The position numbers and the translations under genes are program-made. A stretch of DNA of 64,000 nucleotides from Acetobacteraceae bacterium (GTDB lineage Bacteria > Pseudomonadota > Alphaproteobacteria > Acetobacterales > Acetobacteraceae), in NCBI GenBank assembly GCA_027451405.1, contig DAIDJM010000035.1, forward strand, positions 62,001-126,000, written 5' to 3'. The notes under the pieces are model-generated. The model ran no database searches. It was not told where the DNA came from and saw only the letters and a list, made by a program, of their open reading frames with translations. This document shows, piece after piece, positions 8,896-17,850 of this stretch; position 1 is the first letter of the stretch, and every line of letters starts with the position of its first letter.

Positions 8896-10116
8896 CTACC
8901 GTTGCGCGGCAATGAAGCTCTTGATGCGCGGCGCCACGTCCCGCCGGAAACGGCTGCCGTTGAACAGCCCGTAATGGCCCACCCCTTCCTGCTCGTGATG
9001 CATTTTCATCCGCTCGGGAAGATGCCGGCAGAGCCGGTGGGCGGCCCGTGTCTGCCCGATCCCTGAAATATCGTCGCGCTCGCCCTCCACCGTCATCAGC
9101 GCGGTCCGGGTGATCGCCGCGCAATCGACCGGCCGGTCCCGGGAGATCATCAATCCGCGCGGCAGCAGATGGTCCTGGAACACGGCTGAAATCGTCTGCA
9201 GGTAATAATTCGCCGACATGTCCATGACGGATTTGTATTCCTGGTAGAAGGCGCGCTTCGAAGCCAGTGACTCGCCGTCGCCGTCCACCAGGTGCAGGAA
9301 CATCTGCCAGTGGGCTTCCATGTGGCGATCGAGATTCATCGCCATGAATCCGGCCAATTGCAGGAATCCCGGATAGACGCGGCGCATGAAGCCGGCATGG
9401 CCGAACGGCACCGCATGGATCACGTTGTTGCGGAACCAGTCGAGATTGCGGCGCTTGGCGAACTGATTGACCGCGGTAGGTGCTTCCCGCGTATCGATCG
9501 GACCGCCGATCAGCGTGATGGAGGCGGGGGCGTCAGGATCATTGGCAGCGTTCATCAGGGCGGTCGCCGCCAGAACCGGCACGGCGGGCTGGCAGACCGC
9601 GAGCACGTGCACCCGGGGGCCTAGAAGTCCGATGAAGTCGATGACATGGTCGATATAGTCATCGAGATCGAAATCGGGCGCGAATACCGGCACATCGCGC
9701 GCATTCGCCCAATCCGTGATGTAGACGTCATGGTCGGGGAGGAAAGCCTCGACGGTGCCCCGCAACAGCGTCGCGAAATGCCCCGAGAGGGGCGCGACGA
9801 TGAGCAGCCGCGGATCGCCGGGCCGTTCCACCTCCCGGCGGAAATGCAGCAGATCGCACCAGGTGCGGCGCTGCACCACTTCTTCGCTGACCGCGACCAT
9901 GCGGCCATCGATCTCGGTCGCCCCGTGTCCGAACGCAGGCTTGCCGAAATATTGTGTGTTGTTTTCGAAATGATCGAGAGCGGCCGCCGTGATGTGGCCG
10001 AGGGGCGTCTGCCGGAGCGGATTGCCGGGGAGATCGAGGAGCGACAACGCGCCGCTCGCCATCAGCCGCATCGGCGCGAGGCTGGCCCTGTGCAATTCGT
10101 AATATTGATAGAGCAT
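8896..10116 (-). CDS. phaZ: Intracellular polyhydroxybutyrate depolymerase
   Basis: 406 residues from the ATG at 10116, which has GGAG five bases upstream; the in-frame GTG six bases earlier has poorer spacing. The catalytic nucleophile region reads LAVCQPAVP, with cysteine (residue 175) in place of the usual serine, as in the cysteine-type intracellular PhaZ1 of Ralstonia. The N-terminus MLYQYYELHRA and the segment YFGKPAF are characteristic of this family. A C-terminal GVGHYGLFNG supplies the histidine. The enzyme degrades amorphous cytoplasmic PHB granules to hydroxybutyrate units, which feed acetoacetyl-CoA metabolism. It is convergent with the HU gene and divergent from the acyl-CoA dehydrogenase. 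No phaA, phaB or phaC gene is nearby. Confidence 0.93.
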   Translation of the reverse strand: MLYQYYELHRASLAPMRLMASGALSLLDLPGNPLRQTPLGHITAAALDHFENNTQYFGKPAFGHGATEIDGRMVAVSEEVVQRRTWCDLLHFRREVERPGDPRLLIVAPLSGHFATLLRGTVEAFLPDHDVYITDWANARDVPVFAPDFDLDDYIDHVIDFIGLLGPRVHVLAVCQPAVPVLAATALMNAANDPDAPASITLIGGPIDTREAPTAVNQFAKRRNLDWFRNNVIHAVPFGHAGFMRRVYPGFLQLAGFMAMNLDRHMEAHWQMFLHLVDGDGESLASKRAFYQEYKSVMDMSANYYLQTISAVFQDHLLPRGLMISRDRPVDCAAITRTALMTVEGERDDISGIGQTRAAHRLCRHLPERMKMHHEQEGVGHYGLFNGSRFRRDVAPRIKSFIAAQR

Positions 10117-10321
10117 GCGCACTCCTACGGAGCCGGCGCTCGCGCCGGCAAGGCCCTTCGCGCATTCAAGGGAAATTTACCGCAGGGCGGACCAGCCGTT
10201 TCGACATGGCTGCCCGGCGTTCCGGTGCCGGAGATGGCTCCAACCTTGGCACCGACCTCGAGATGGGCCTAGTCCGGGTGTCGAACAAGGTAGGCGCAGT
10301 CACGCTCTGCAGAGGTACAGG

Positions 10322-11482
10322 ATGGATGCCGCGGTCCCCCAGTCTCTGTTTTCCCTCACGCCGGACCAGCATGCGATCCGGGACATGGCGCGCCGCTTCG
10401 CCGACGAGAGGTTGGCCCCGTACGCGCTGGAGTGGGACGCGAAGAAGCACTTCCCCGTGCAGGAAATCCGTGAAGCGGCCGGGCTCGGATTGGGCGGCAT
10501 CGCGATCCGGGAAGATGTGGGCGGATCCGGTCTGCGCCGGCTCGAAGCGGCGCTGATCTTCGAGGCGCTCGCGACGGGGTGTCCGGCGGTTTCCGCCTAT
10601 ATTTCGATCCACAACATGGTGGCGGCCATGATCGATCGTTGGGGGACGCCAGCCCAGCGGGCGCGTTTCCTTCCCGATCTCTGCTCGATGGCGACGTTGG
10701 GCGCCTACTGCTTGACCGAGCCGGCGAGCGGCTCGGATGCCGCCGCACTCCGCTCCCGGGCCAGGCGGCAGGGAGACCATTACATTGTAACGGGAGTAAA
10801 ACAGTTTATTTCCGGAGCGGGATCGGCCGATCTCTACGCCGTGATGGTGCGCACCGGCGAGGACGGTCCGCGGGGCATCACCTGCCTGCTGGTTCCTGCC
10901 GGCACCGCGGGACTATCGTTCGGCGCGAACGAGCGGAAAATGGGCTGGAACGCACAGCCGACGCGGCAAGTCATTCTCGAGGAAGCCGTCGTGCCCTTGG
11001 AGAACCGGCTTGGCGAGGAAGGGCAGGGGTTCCGGATCGCCATGGCCGGTCTCGACGGCGGGCGGCTCAATATCGCCGCATGCTCGTTGGGTGGCGCGCA
11101 GGCGGCGCTGGAGAAGGCGCTGGCCTACACGGCAGAGCGCCGTGCGTTTGGCGCCCGCATCGATTCGTTCCAAGCCACGCAATTCAAGCTGGCGGACATG
11201 GCGACCGGGCTGGAGGCAGCGCGCACCCTGCTCTGGCGCGCCGCGGCGGCGCTGGATGCCGGCGACCCGAACGCAACGCAGCTTTGCGCCATGGCCAAAC
11301 GTTTCACCACGGACACCGGCTTCGCGGTGGCCAACGATGCGCTGCAGCTGTTCGGCGGCTACGGCTATCTTGCCGATTATGGGGTCGAGAAGATCGTGCG
11401 GGATTTGCGCGTGCATCAGATTCTGGAGGGCACGAACGAGATCATGCGGGTCATCATCGCGCGGGGATTGCTGTCGGCCTGA
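10322..11482 (+). CDS. Isobutyryl-CoA dehydrogenase (ACAD8-like)
   Basis: 386 residues. It resembles mammalian ACAD8 along its whole length: [20 protein letters not shown], then [37 protein letters not shown] and [18 protein letters not shown]. The catalytic glutamate is E369 in HQILEGTNE, the position used by most short-chain acyl-CoA dehydrogenases. It oxidises isobutyryl-CoA to methacrylyl-CoA in valine breakdown, passing electrons to ETF. The start is the ATG after AGAGGTACAGG. It is followed by a methylcitrate synthase gene after 71 bases, consistent with valine-derived propionyl-CoA being consumed by the methylcitrate route. A broader 2-methyl-branched acyl-CoA range is possible. Confidence 0.88.
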   Translation: MDAAVPQSLFSLTPDQHAIRDMARRFADERLAPYALEWDAKKHFPVQEIREAAGLGLGGIAIREDVGGSGLRRLEAALIFEALATGCPAVSAYISIHNMVAAMIDRWGTPAQRARFLPDLCSMATLGAYCLTEPASGSDAAALRSRARRQGDHYIVTGVKQFISGAGSADLYAVMVRTGEDGPRGITCLLVPAGTAGLSFGANERKMGWNAQPTRQVILEEAVVPLENRLGEEGQGFRIAMAGLDGGRLNIAACSLGGAQAALEKALAYTAERRAFGARIDSFQATQFKLADMATGLEAARTLLWRAAAALDAGDPNATQLCAMAKRFTTDTGFAVANDALQLFGGYGYLADYGVEKIVRDLRVHQILEGTNEIMRVIIARGLLSA

Positions 11483-11553
11483 CGGGGGGATCTGGGGAAG
11501 CCGCGGAGGCCGACCACTCCGCGGACAAAATGAATGGAAGGGAGTCTGTTTCC

Positions 11554-12711
11554 GTGAACGACAGTCCGGCCGCGTCGATGCCGAAGCCAAAGAAATCGGT
11601 GGCCCTCTCCGGCGTGGTCGCCGGCAACACCGCGCTCTGCACGGTCGGCCGCACCGGCAATGACCTGCACTATCGTGGCTATGACATTCTCGATTTCGCG
11701 GACGGCGCCGAGTTCGAAGAAATCGCCTACCTGCTGGTGCATGGCACGCTGCCGAACGAGGCCACGTTGCGCGCCTACAAGGCCAGGCTGCGCGCCATGC
11801 GCGGGATCCCAGCCGCGGTCCGCGAAGTGCTCGAGGCGCTCCCGGCTGCCACGCATCCCATGGACGTGATGCGTACGGCCGTCTCGGCGCTCGGCTGCGC
11901 GCTGCCCGAGAAGGAGGATCACAACATCGCCGGCGCGCGCGAGATCGCCGATCGGCTCATGGCTTCGCTAGGCTCGATGCTGCTGTATTGGTATCATTAC
12001 GCGGTCAACGGCAGGCGCATCCATGTCGAGACTGGCGATGACAGCATCGGCGGGCATTTCCTGCATCTGCTGCACGGACATCCGCCCGCTGAGAGCTGGG
12101 TGCGGGCCATGCACACCTCGCTCATCCTCTACGCGGAGCACGAGTTCAATGCCTCGACTTTCGCGGCACGCGTGGTGGCCGGCACCGGTTCCGACATGTA
12201 TTCCGCCATCACGGCCGGCATAGGCGCGCTTCGCGGCCCAAAGCATGGCGGCGCGAACGAGGCGGCTTTCGAAATTCAGCAGCGCTATGCCGACCCCGAC
12301 GAGGCCGAAGCCGACATTCGCAAACGCGTCGCCAACCGCGAGGTCGTGATCGGCTTCGGCCATCCCGTCTACACGACCGGCGATCCACGCAACAAAATCA
12401 TCAAGGAAGTGGCGCAGCGACTCTCGCAGCAGGCGGGCTCCACGCAGATGTTCGACATCGCCGCCCGGCTTGAAGCCGTCATGTGGGACGCCAAGCGGAT
12501 GTTCCCCAACCTCGATTGGTACAGCGCGGTGAGCTATCACATGATGGGCGTGCCCACCGCGATGTTCACGCCCCTTTTCGTCATTTCACGGACGAGCGGC
12601 TGGGCCGCGCACGCCATCGAGCAGCGCATCGACAACAAGATCATCCGGCCGTCGGCCAACTATGTGGGGCCAGAAAACCTGAAATTCGTCCGCCTGCAGG
12701 ACAGGCCCTGA
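11554..12711 (+). CDS. prpC: 2-methylcitrate synthase (citrate synthase superfamily)
   Basis: 385 residues, the length of the short PrpC/CitZ group rather than hexameric GltA. Catalytic residues are visible as H231 (GPKHGG), H270 (GFGHPVY) and D321 (FPNLDWYSA). The opening [15 protein letters not shown] and YRGYDI are typical of PrpC. I chose GTG at 11554 because AAGGGAG lies nine bases upstream. It condenses propionyl-CoA with oxaloacetate. A separate 435-residue GltA is encoded at 30646-31953, supporting a specialised role here. No prpB, prpD or acnM gene is adjacent. Distinguishing PrpC from a second citrate synthase rests on family resemblance and context. Confidence 0.82.
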   Translation: MNDSPAASMPKPKKSVALSGVVAGNTALCTVGRTGNDLHYRGYDILDFADGAEFEEIAYLLVHGTLPNEATLRAYKARLRAMRGIPAAVREVLEALPAATHPMDVMRTAVSALGCALPEKEDHNIAGAREIADRLMASLGSMLLYWYHYAVNGRRIHVETGDDSIGGHFLHLLHGHPPAESWVRAMHTSLILYAEHEFNASTFAARVVAGTGSDMYSAITAGIGALRGPKHGGANEAAFEIQQRYADPDEAEADIRKRVANREVVIGFGHPVYTTGDPRNKIIKEVAQRLSQQAGSTQMFDIAARLEAVMWDAKRMFPNLDWYSAVSYHMMGVPTAMFTPLFVISRTSGWAAHAIEQRIDNKIIRPSANYVGPENLKFVRLQDRP

Positions 12712-12802
12712 AAGTCTTACTTTTCCGGATAAAAAGCGGCAAAAGGACGCTATCTGCAGGGCGCGGGGGCGGCAGCCCGCGCCTGGCATCGGCGAGAGTG
12801 CT

Positions 12803-13447
12803 ATGAGCAGGCTTGGTATCGAGATCGTCCCGGTTACGCCTTTTGCCCAGAATTGCACACTCTTGTGGGACACCGACACCAAGGAAGCGGTGGTCGTCGA
12901 TCCCGGCGGGGATGTTGCAAAAATACAGGCGGATATTGCCCGTCTCGGCATCGAGGTAGGCGCCATCTGGCTCACGCACGGTCACATCGATCATGCGGGC
13001 GGTGCCATGGATCTGCAGGAAGCGCTGGCCGGCCACCCGCCGATCGTCGGGCCCGCGGAACCCGACCGTATGCTGCTCGACCACATCGTTCAGCAGGGAG
13101 CCATGTTCGGAATCCGGGGCGTCCGCAACGTGACGCCGGCCCGCTTCCTTTCCGAAGGGGAGCAGGTTTCGGTCGGGCGGCATGTCTTCGACGTGCTGGT
13201 TTGCCCGGGCCATACGCCTGGACATGTCGTCTTCGTCGACCGAGCGGCGCGGTTCGCGCAGGTCGGCGACGTCCTGTTCCGTGGCTCGGTGGGACGAACG
13301 GATTTTCCCTATGGAGACCACGCCGCGCTCATCGCCGCGATCCGAACGAAGCTGATGCCGCTTGGAGATGATCTGGCCTTCGTCTGCGGCCATGGCCCTG
13401 GTTCGACGATCGGTCAGGAGCGCCGGAGCAATCCTTTCCTTCAGTGA
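12803..13447 (+). CDS. Metallo-beta-lactamase-fold hydrolase (glyoxalase II-like, YcbL type)
   Basis: 214 residues. The di-metal motif is THGHIDHAGG (H59, H61, D63, H64), with further ligands in CPGHTPGHVVF, VGDVLF and the terminal CGHGPGSTIGQER. This is the short glyoxalase II-like branch that lacks the C-terminal glutathione-binding domain of GloB. It probably hydrolyses a thioester in the cytoplasm, but the substrate is unknown. The stop codon overlaps the GTG of the nuclease gene (GTGA), so the two are co-translated. Confidence 0.88.
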   Translation: MSRLGIEIVPVTPFAQNCTLLWDTDTKEAVVVDPGGDVAKIQADIARLGIEVGAIWLTHGHIDHAGGAMDLQEALAGHPPIVGPAEPDRMLLDHIVQQGAMFGIRGVRNVTPARFLSEGEQVSVGRHVFDVLVCPGHTPGHVVFVDRAARFAQVGDVLFRGSVGRTDFPYGDHAALIAAIRTKLMPLGDDLAFVCGHGPGSTIGQERRSNPFLQ

Positions 13448-14232
13448 GGCCCCCGGCGCCACTCGTTTCGGAGCTGTGGCTCGCGCGAACGCTCATCGGG
13501 CTCGTGGCCCTGGTTCTGGCGTGGCGGTCGTGGCACAGCCTCCGGTTCGCGCTCGCCATCGCCGGCGCCAGGCGCCGCGCGCGGGTGATCGCGCGGCAGC
13601 ATCTGCCCGCTCTTCTCCGCCGGCGCGCGCAACTGGTGCAAAGGGACGCCTACGGAAAGCCCGTCCTGGACCGGTGGAAGCAGGAATTACGGTATTTCGT
13701 CGGCGCCCATGTCGAGCCCGGTCTCAGCGCGGGGCAACGGAACTGGCTTGGCGGAAGTCTGGAGCGCCTGGAAACCGAGGTCGAGCAGGTCGTCGAGGCG
13801 GCCGCCGAGGCGGAAGGTGCTATGGCTTTCTCCGAGCCGGGCGCTGCCGCCGATTACGAAGCCTTCTGCGCGGCCGAACTGCGCCGTGCGGGATGGGACG
13901 CACGAGTCACGCCGCCCGGCCGCGATCAGGGGGCCGATGTGATCGCGGAGAAGGACGGCAAGCGAATCGTGCTCCAGTGCAAGCTCCACAATCGAAAGAT
14001 CGGCAATCGCGCGGTTCAGGAGGTGGTGGCGGCCCGCGCTCACGAACGGGCCTGTTTCGCTGCGGTCGTATCGAACCAGGCCTATACGGCATCCGCCATC
14101 GAACTCGCCGCCACCAACGAAGTCTTGTTGCTGCATCACACGCAACTGGCCGCGATCGACGGTCTTCTCAGCTTTCGCGTCGCGCCAAAAATGCCAGCCG
14201 CTCGAAAAGATGCACGTCCTGCTCGTTCTTGA
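13444..14232 (+). CDS. Membrane-anchored Mrr-like restriction endonuclease domain protein
   Basis: 262 residues. A single hydrophobic segment (about residues 9-28) is followed by a basic, helical linker of about 100 residues. The C-terminal Mrr_cat-type PD-(D/E)XK domain shows YEAFCAAELRRAGW, then DQGADV (D161, D165), then VLQCK (Q178, K180), the usual D...QxK catalytic set. The start is the GTG overlapping the preceding stop. The last 65 bases overlap the 3' end of the convergent MoxR gene. Such membrane-tethered Mrr-domain proteins are widespread but functionally poorly defined. Cleavage of modified or foreign DNA near the membrane is a reasonable guess, not a demonstrated activity. Confidence 0.82.
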   Translation: MRPPAPLVSELWLARTLIGLVALVLAWRSWHSLRFALAIAGARRRARVIARQHLPALLRRRAQLVQRDAYGKPVLDRWKQELRYFVGAHVEPGLSAGQRNWLGGSLERLETEVEQVVEAAAEAEGAMAFSEPGAAADYEAFCAAELRRAGWDARVTPPGRDQGADVIAEKDGKRIVLQCKLHNRKIGNRAVQEVVAARAHERACFAAVVSNQAYTASAIELAATNEVLLLHHTQLAAIDGLLSFRVAPKMPAARKDARPARS

Positions 14233-15013
14233 GCAGCGCGCCGTGCAGCGGCGGAAGCACCACATGCCGGTCGGTCGAGCGTAGCGCCTCTGCCGGCAGG
14301 TCCTCGATCATCAGCAATTTGAGCCAGTCGAGGAGTTCGCTCGTCGCGGGCTTTTTCCTGATTCCGGGCAGGTCGCGGATGCGGAAGAAGGCGGTGAGCG
14401 CCTCGCGCGCGAGGTCCCGCTTGAGATGAGGATAATGCGCCTCGACGATGCGCTCCATCGTCTCGCGATCCGGGAAGCGAATATAGTGGAAGAAGCAGCG
14501 GCGCAGAAAAGCGTCGGGCAGCTCTTTTTCATTGTTCGACGTGATGATCACCACAGGACGGTGATGCGCCACGATCGTCTGGCGCGTCTCGTAGACGAAG
14601 AAGCGCATGCGGTCGAGTTCGAGCAGCAGATCGTTGGGAAATTCGATGTCGGCCTTATCGATTTCGTCGATCAGCAGAACCGCGCGCTGTGCGGACTCGA
14701 ACGCGTCCCATAGCTTGCCGCGCAGTATGTAGTTGCCGATCTCATGCACTCTCGGATCGCCGAGTTGCCCGTCGCGCAGGCGGGCCACCGCATCATATTC
14801 GTAGAGTCCTTGTTGCGCTTTGGTGGTGCTCTTGATGTGCCACTCGATCAAGGGCAGGCCAAGCGCGGTGGCGACTTCCTGAGCCAGCACGGTCTTGCCC
14901 GTGCCGGGTTCTCCCTTGATGAGCAGAGGCCGCTCGAGCGCGACGGCGGCATTGACCGCGATCTCGAGCTCGCGGGACGCGATATAGCGCTCGGTGCCTT
15001 GGAAGCGGGACAT
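14168..15013 (-). CDS. MoxR-family AAA+ ATPase
   Basis: 281 residues. Walker A is GEPGTGKT (34-41), Walker B is LLIDEIDKAD (D116/E117), and sensor 1 is VIITSNNEKELPDAF, followed by the RRCFFHYIRFP segment typical of the MoxR/CbbQ/CoxD branch. MoxR ATPases remodel or insert cofactors into partner complexes, usually together with a VWA-domain protein encoded next door. No VWA gene is present here: the gene ends by overlapping a convergent nuclease gene. The client is therefore unknown. Upstream it is divergent from the QueD-like gene, with a U-rich hairpin repeat between them. Confidence 0.88.
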   Translation of the reverse strand: MSRFQGTERYIASRELEIAVNAAVALERPLLIKGEPGTGKTVLAQEVATALGLPLIEWHIKSTTKAQQGLYEYDAVARLRDGQLGDPRVHEIGNYILRGKLWDAFESAQRAVLLIDEIDKADIEFPNDLLLELDRMRFFVYETRQTIVAHHRPVVIITSNNEKELPDAFLRRCFFHYIRFPDRETMERIVEAHYPHLKRDLAREALTAFFRIRDLPGIRKKPATSELLDWLKLLMIEDLPAEALRSTDRHVVLPPLHGALLKNEQDVHLFERLAFLARRES

Positions 15014-15053
15014 GGGTCACGCAATGCCTCGGCTCATCGCCCTTGCAAAGGGT

Positions 15054-15077
15054 CTTCTTTTTCCACGCAAAAAGAAG
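15054..15077 (+). repeat. U-rich hairpin repeat, copy 1
   Basis: CTTCTTTTT and AAAAAGAAG form a perfect nine-base stem around CCACGC, followed by CAAATAGA. A similar element lies at 48412-48435 in the opposite orientation. Here it sits between two divergent genes, where a terminator would not be expected. Confidence 0.7.
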
Positions 15078-15153
15078 CAAATAGAGGCCCTGAATAAGGC
15101 GAGGCCTTCGCTGGTCTCGCCGGCGCCCTTGAGAGTTCGGTTCTGCCTTCCCG

Positions 15154-15639
15154 ATGAATGATCTGTCCGCCTGGCGTGTGGTCAAAACCTATGGCCACGA
15201 CGAGGGCCTCTCCTGCTGCTTTCGACAGTGGCAGGCCGAGACCTCTCATTGTCGCTTTCTGCATGGCTATGCGCTGGCGTTCCGTTTCACCTTCGTCGCC
15301 GCCACGCTCGATGCGCGCGGCTGGTGCATCGATTTCGGCGGTCTGAAGCCGCTGCGTGCCTGGCTGCACACGATGTTCGACCACACGCTGCTGGCCGCCG
15401 CCGACGATCCCGAACTGCCCACCTTCCGGGCGCTCGCCGCGCAGGGTCTGGTCCAGCTCAGGACGCTGCCGGCGGTCGGTTGCGAGGCCTTCGCTTCCGA
15501 GGCCTTTGTGTGGGCGCAGGCTTTCGCGGCGGGGGAAACCCGCGGACGGGTCCGGGTCGAGCAGGTCGAGGTGCGCGAACATGACGGGAACGCGGCCATC
15601 TACACGCCGCCTGTCGGAGACATGTTGCCGCAACCGTGA
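15154..15639 (+). CDS. QueD/PTPS-like protein with non-canonical zinc site
   Basis: 161 residues, T-fold size. Recognisable family features are the cysteine and HG in SHCRFLHGYAL (C33, H37), the strand DFGGLKPL, the catalytic-pair-like FDHTLL (D76, H77) and GCEAFA (E111). Canonical 6-carboxytetrahydropterin/6-pyruvoyltetrahydropterin synthases bind zinc through AAH.L and HGH. Here the first histidine region reads CFRQWQ and HGH has become HGY, so two of three zinc ligands appear to be missing. It may be an atypical subfamily with altered chemistry. The neighbouring AsmA gene begins at an overlapping GTGA. No other queuosine gene lies in the window. Confidence 0.8.
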   Translation: MNDLSAWRVVKTYGHDEGLSCCFRQWQAETSHCRFLHGYALAFRFTFVAATLDARGWCIDFGGLKPLRAWLHTMFDHTLLAAADDPELPTFRALAAQGLVQLRTLPAVGCEAFASEAFVWAQAFAAGETRGRVRVEQVEVREHDGNAAIYTPPVGDMLPQP

Positions 15640-17714
15640 CCGGCCTGGGCACGTTTCATCGTGCCATGGCCGACGGATGGGATCCCTCGCGCACCGATGC
15701 CTCGCCGCGCGATGCGTCGCAACCCCGGGCGGAGCCGGGCCGCCGGCGGCGGGTCCGGATCGTGCCGATCGTACTCGCGGTCATCGGGCTCGCCATCCTG
15801 GCGCTGATCCTGCTGTGGAACTGGGATTGGTTCATTCCCTTCGTCGATGCGCGGGCGTCGGCCGCGATCGGCCGGCAAGTGACGATCCGCCATCTCCATG
15901 TGCGGCTCGGCTGGAACACGCGGATCACCGCCGACGATGTCGTGGTGGCGAACCCGGCTGGCTTTCCGCCGACGGCGCCGCTGGCCCGCATCGCGGCGCT
16001 CACGGTCGTCGCCAACGTGCGCGACTATATCGACGGCAAGGGGATCGTGCTGCCGCTCATCGCGCTCGATCACCCTGCCCTGAACGCGCGAGCCCTGCCG
16101 GACGGGAAAAACAACTTCACGCTCGCTCTGGCGAAAGGCGGGAACAGCAGCGCCAAGCCGCCGCAGATCGGCGATCTGCGGATCACGGACGGGACCGGCC
16201 AAGTTTACTATCCGAAACTGAAAGCGGATTTCGGGCTCGGCATAGCGACGCGCGAGGCGGGGGCCGGTAAGCCCGCTTCATTGCTGGTCGATGCACGGGG
16301 GCGCTATGCCGGCCAGCCGATCCTGGCGAGCTTTGTGGGCGGCGCTCTCCTGACGTTGCGCCACAGACACGAGGCCTACCCGATCGACCTGCGCATCGAG
16401 AATGGCACGACCAAGGCACAGCTCGTGGGTACCGTCCGCGACCCGCTGCATTTCGCCGGCGCCGATCTGCAGCTCAGGCTGTCGGGCGACAGCATGGCGA
16501 AGCTCTACGCGCTTTCCGGAATCCCGCTGCCCGCGACGCCGCCTTTCACCATCAGCGGCGCCTTGGATTACGCACCGCCGAAATTCCGCTTCCATGATTT
16601 CGTCGGACGCGTCGGCAGCTCCGATCTCGAGGGCGACATCGACGAGGCGCCGGGGCTCGAGAGCAAGCCCGATGTGACCATGGATTTGCGCTCCAGCCGC
16701 GTCGATCTCACCGATCTCGGCGGCCTCGTCGGCACGCCGCCCGGCAAGTTGAGCACGCCCGGGCAGACGGCGCAGCAGAAGGCTGCGCTGGAACAGGCCG
16801 AGCACAAGAAAACGCTGCTGCCGGATACGCCGATCGACATCCCGCGGCTGCGTTCCGCCGATCTTCATGTGCGTTACGTCGCCGACCACATCGAAAACAA
16901 GTTCGTGCCCATCGACAAGATCCGGGTCGTGCTGGATGAGGTGGGCGGCCGCATCACCGTGCATCCGGCGGATTTCGCGGTCGGCACCGGCGCCATCCAA
17001 AGCCATCTCGACCTCACCCCGCAGAACGATCGCTCGGTGCGCGCCAGCGCCGATTTCCGTTTCCAGCGGCTCGATCTCGGCCGCATCATGAAGGCGACGC
17101 ACACCTTTACCGGTCAGGGCACCATCGGTGGCGAGGCGCGCATCGCAGCGACCGGCACCTCCATGGCCAGCCTCATGGGCCATGGCAATGGCGAGCTAAA
17201 GCTCGTGATGCTCGGCGGCGGCAATCTCTCCGCGTTGCTCGTCGATCTGTCCGGACTCGAATTCGGCAACGCGCTGATGTCGGCGCTCGGCCTGCCGCAG
17301 AAGACCGAGATCCAGTGTTTCGTGGCCGACATGCCGCTGCGCGACGGCATCCTCGACACCAACGTGCTTCTGCTCGACACCAAGGAGGCACGCCTCACCG
17401 GGAAGGGCAGCGTGGATTTCCGCAATCAGACCCTGAACTACTCGCTCACCACCCGCGCCAACCATTTCTCGGTCGGCTCGTTACCCGGTCCGATCGACAT
17501 CACCGGGCCGCTCGGCAGCCCCAACATCCGCCCCGGCACCGAAGTGGTGGCGCGGGCCGGCGCGGCCGCGGTGCTCGGCGCCGTGCTCACCCCCATCGCG
17601 GCGCTGCTGCCCACCATCCAGTTCGGCGTGGGAGACAACAACGCCTGCACCAAGGCGGTGACGGAAGCGCGAGAGCCCGCGCACGAGCGGCGGTCCCACC
17701 ACCGGCGTCGGTAA
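15636..17714 (+). CDS. AsmA-family envelope protein
   Basis: 692 residues from the GTG that overlaps the preceding stop; an ATG at 15666 is an alternative. After a charged leader comes one transmembrane helix (about residues 43-62, IVPIVLAVIGLAILALILLW). The AsmA N-terminal signature follows (ASAAIGRQVTI, then LGWNTRITADDVVVANPAGF). The C-terminal AsmA domain (about 480-660) has TGTSMASLMGHGNGE and GPIDITGPLGSPNIRPG. These bridge-like proteins lie in the periplasm anchored to the inner membrane and help phospholipid transport or outer-membrane assembly. The last 20 residues are Arg/His-rich and look unconserved. Confidence 0.88.
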   Translation: MTGLGTFHRAMADGWDPSRTDASPRDASQPRAEPGRRRRVRIVPIVLAVIGLAILALILLWNWDWFIPFVDARASAAIGRQVTIRHLHVRLGWNTRITADDVVVANPAGFPPTAPLARIAALTVVANVRDYIDGKGIVLPLIALDHPALNARALPDGKNNFTLALAKGGNSSAKPPQIGDLRITDGTGQVYYPKLKADFGLGIATREAGAGKPASLLVDARGRYAGQPILASFVGGALLTLRHRHEAYPIDLRIENGTTKAQLVGTVRDPLHFAGADLQLRLSGDSMAKLYALSGIPLPATPPFTISGALDYAPPKFRFHDFVGRVGSSDLEGDIDEAPGLESKPDVTMDLRSSRVDLTDLGGLVGTPPGKLSTPGQTAQQKAALEQAEHKKTLLPDTPIDIPRLRSADLHVRYVADHIENKFVPIDKIRVVLDEVGGRITVHPADFAVGTGAIQSHLDLTPQNDRSVRASADFRFQRLDLGRIMKATHTFTGQGTIGGEARIAATGTSMASLMGHGNGELKLVMLGGGNLSALLVDLSGLEFGNALMSALGLPQKTEIQCFVADMPLRDGILDTNVLLLDTKEARLTGKGSVDFRNQTLNYSLTTRANHFSVGSLPGPIDITGPLGSPNIRPGTEVVARAGAAAVLGAVLTPIAALLPTIQFGVGDNNACTKAVTEAREPAHERRSHHRRR

Positions 17715-17754
17715 GATTCGCCATACCCTCCCGCCTGCCTTGCTTCCGGAGGCA

Positions 17755-17848
17755 GGTGCGGAGCTGCCGGGCCCGTGGGGCTTGCCATCGCCGACGCTGG
17801 GTTACGAGCATGGACGGCGGAAGGGCAAAGTCTCTGCCCGCCGGAGGC
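17755..17848 (-). repeat. Degenerate copy of the dispersed palindromic element, donating the gor ribosome binding site
   Basis: Only the end GGGCAAAGTCTCTGCCCG (17823-17840) plus CCGGAGGC (17841-17848) is well preserved; the left part is eroded (GCTGCCGGGCCCGTGGGGC). The terminal GGAGG lies three bases before the glutathione reductase ATG. Confidence 0.6.
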
Positions 17849-17850
17849 CA

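Noticed and set aside
10123-10321. Upstream extension of the acyl-CoA dehydrogenase to 10115
   Set aside because: The added residues are Arg/Pro-rich and lack similarity. The ATG at 10322 starts directly at the conserved N-terminal domain.
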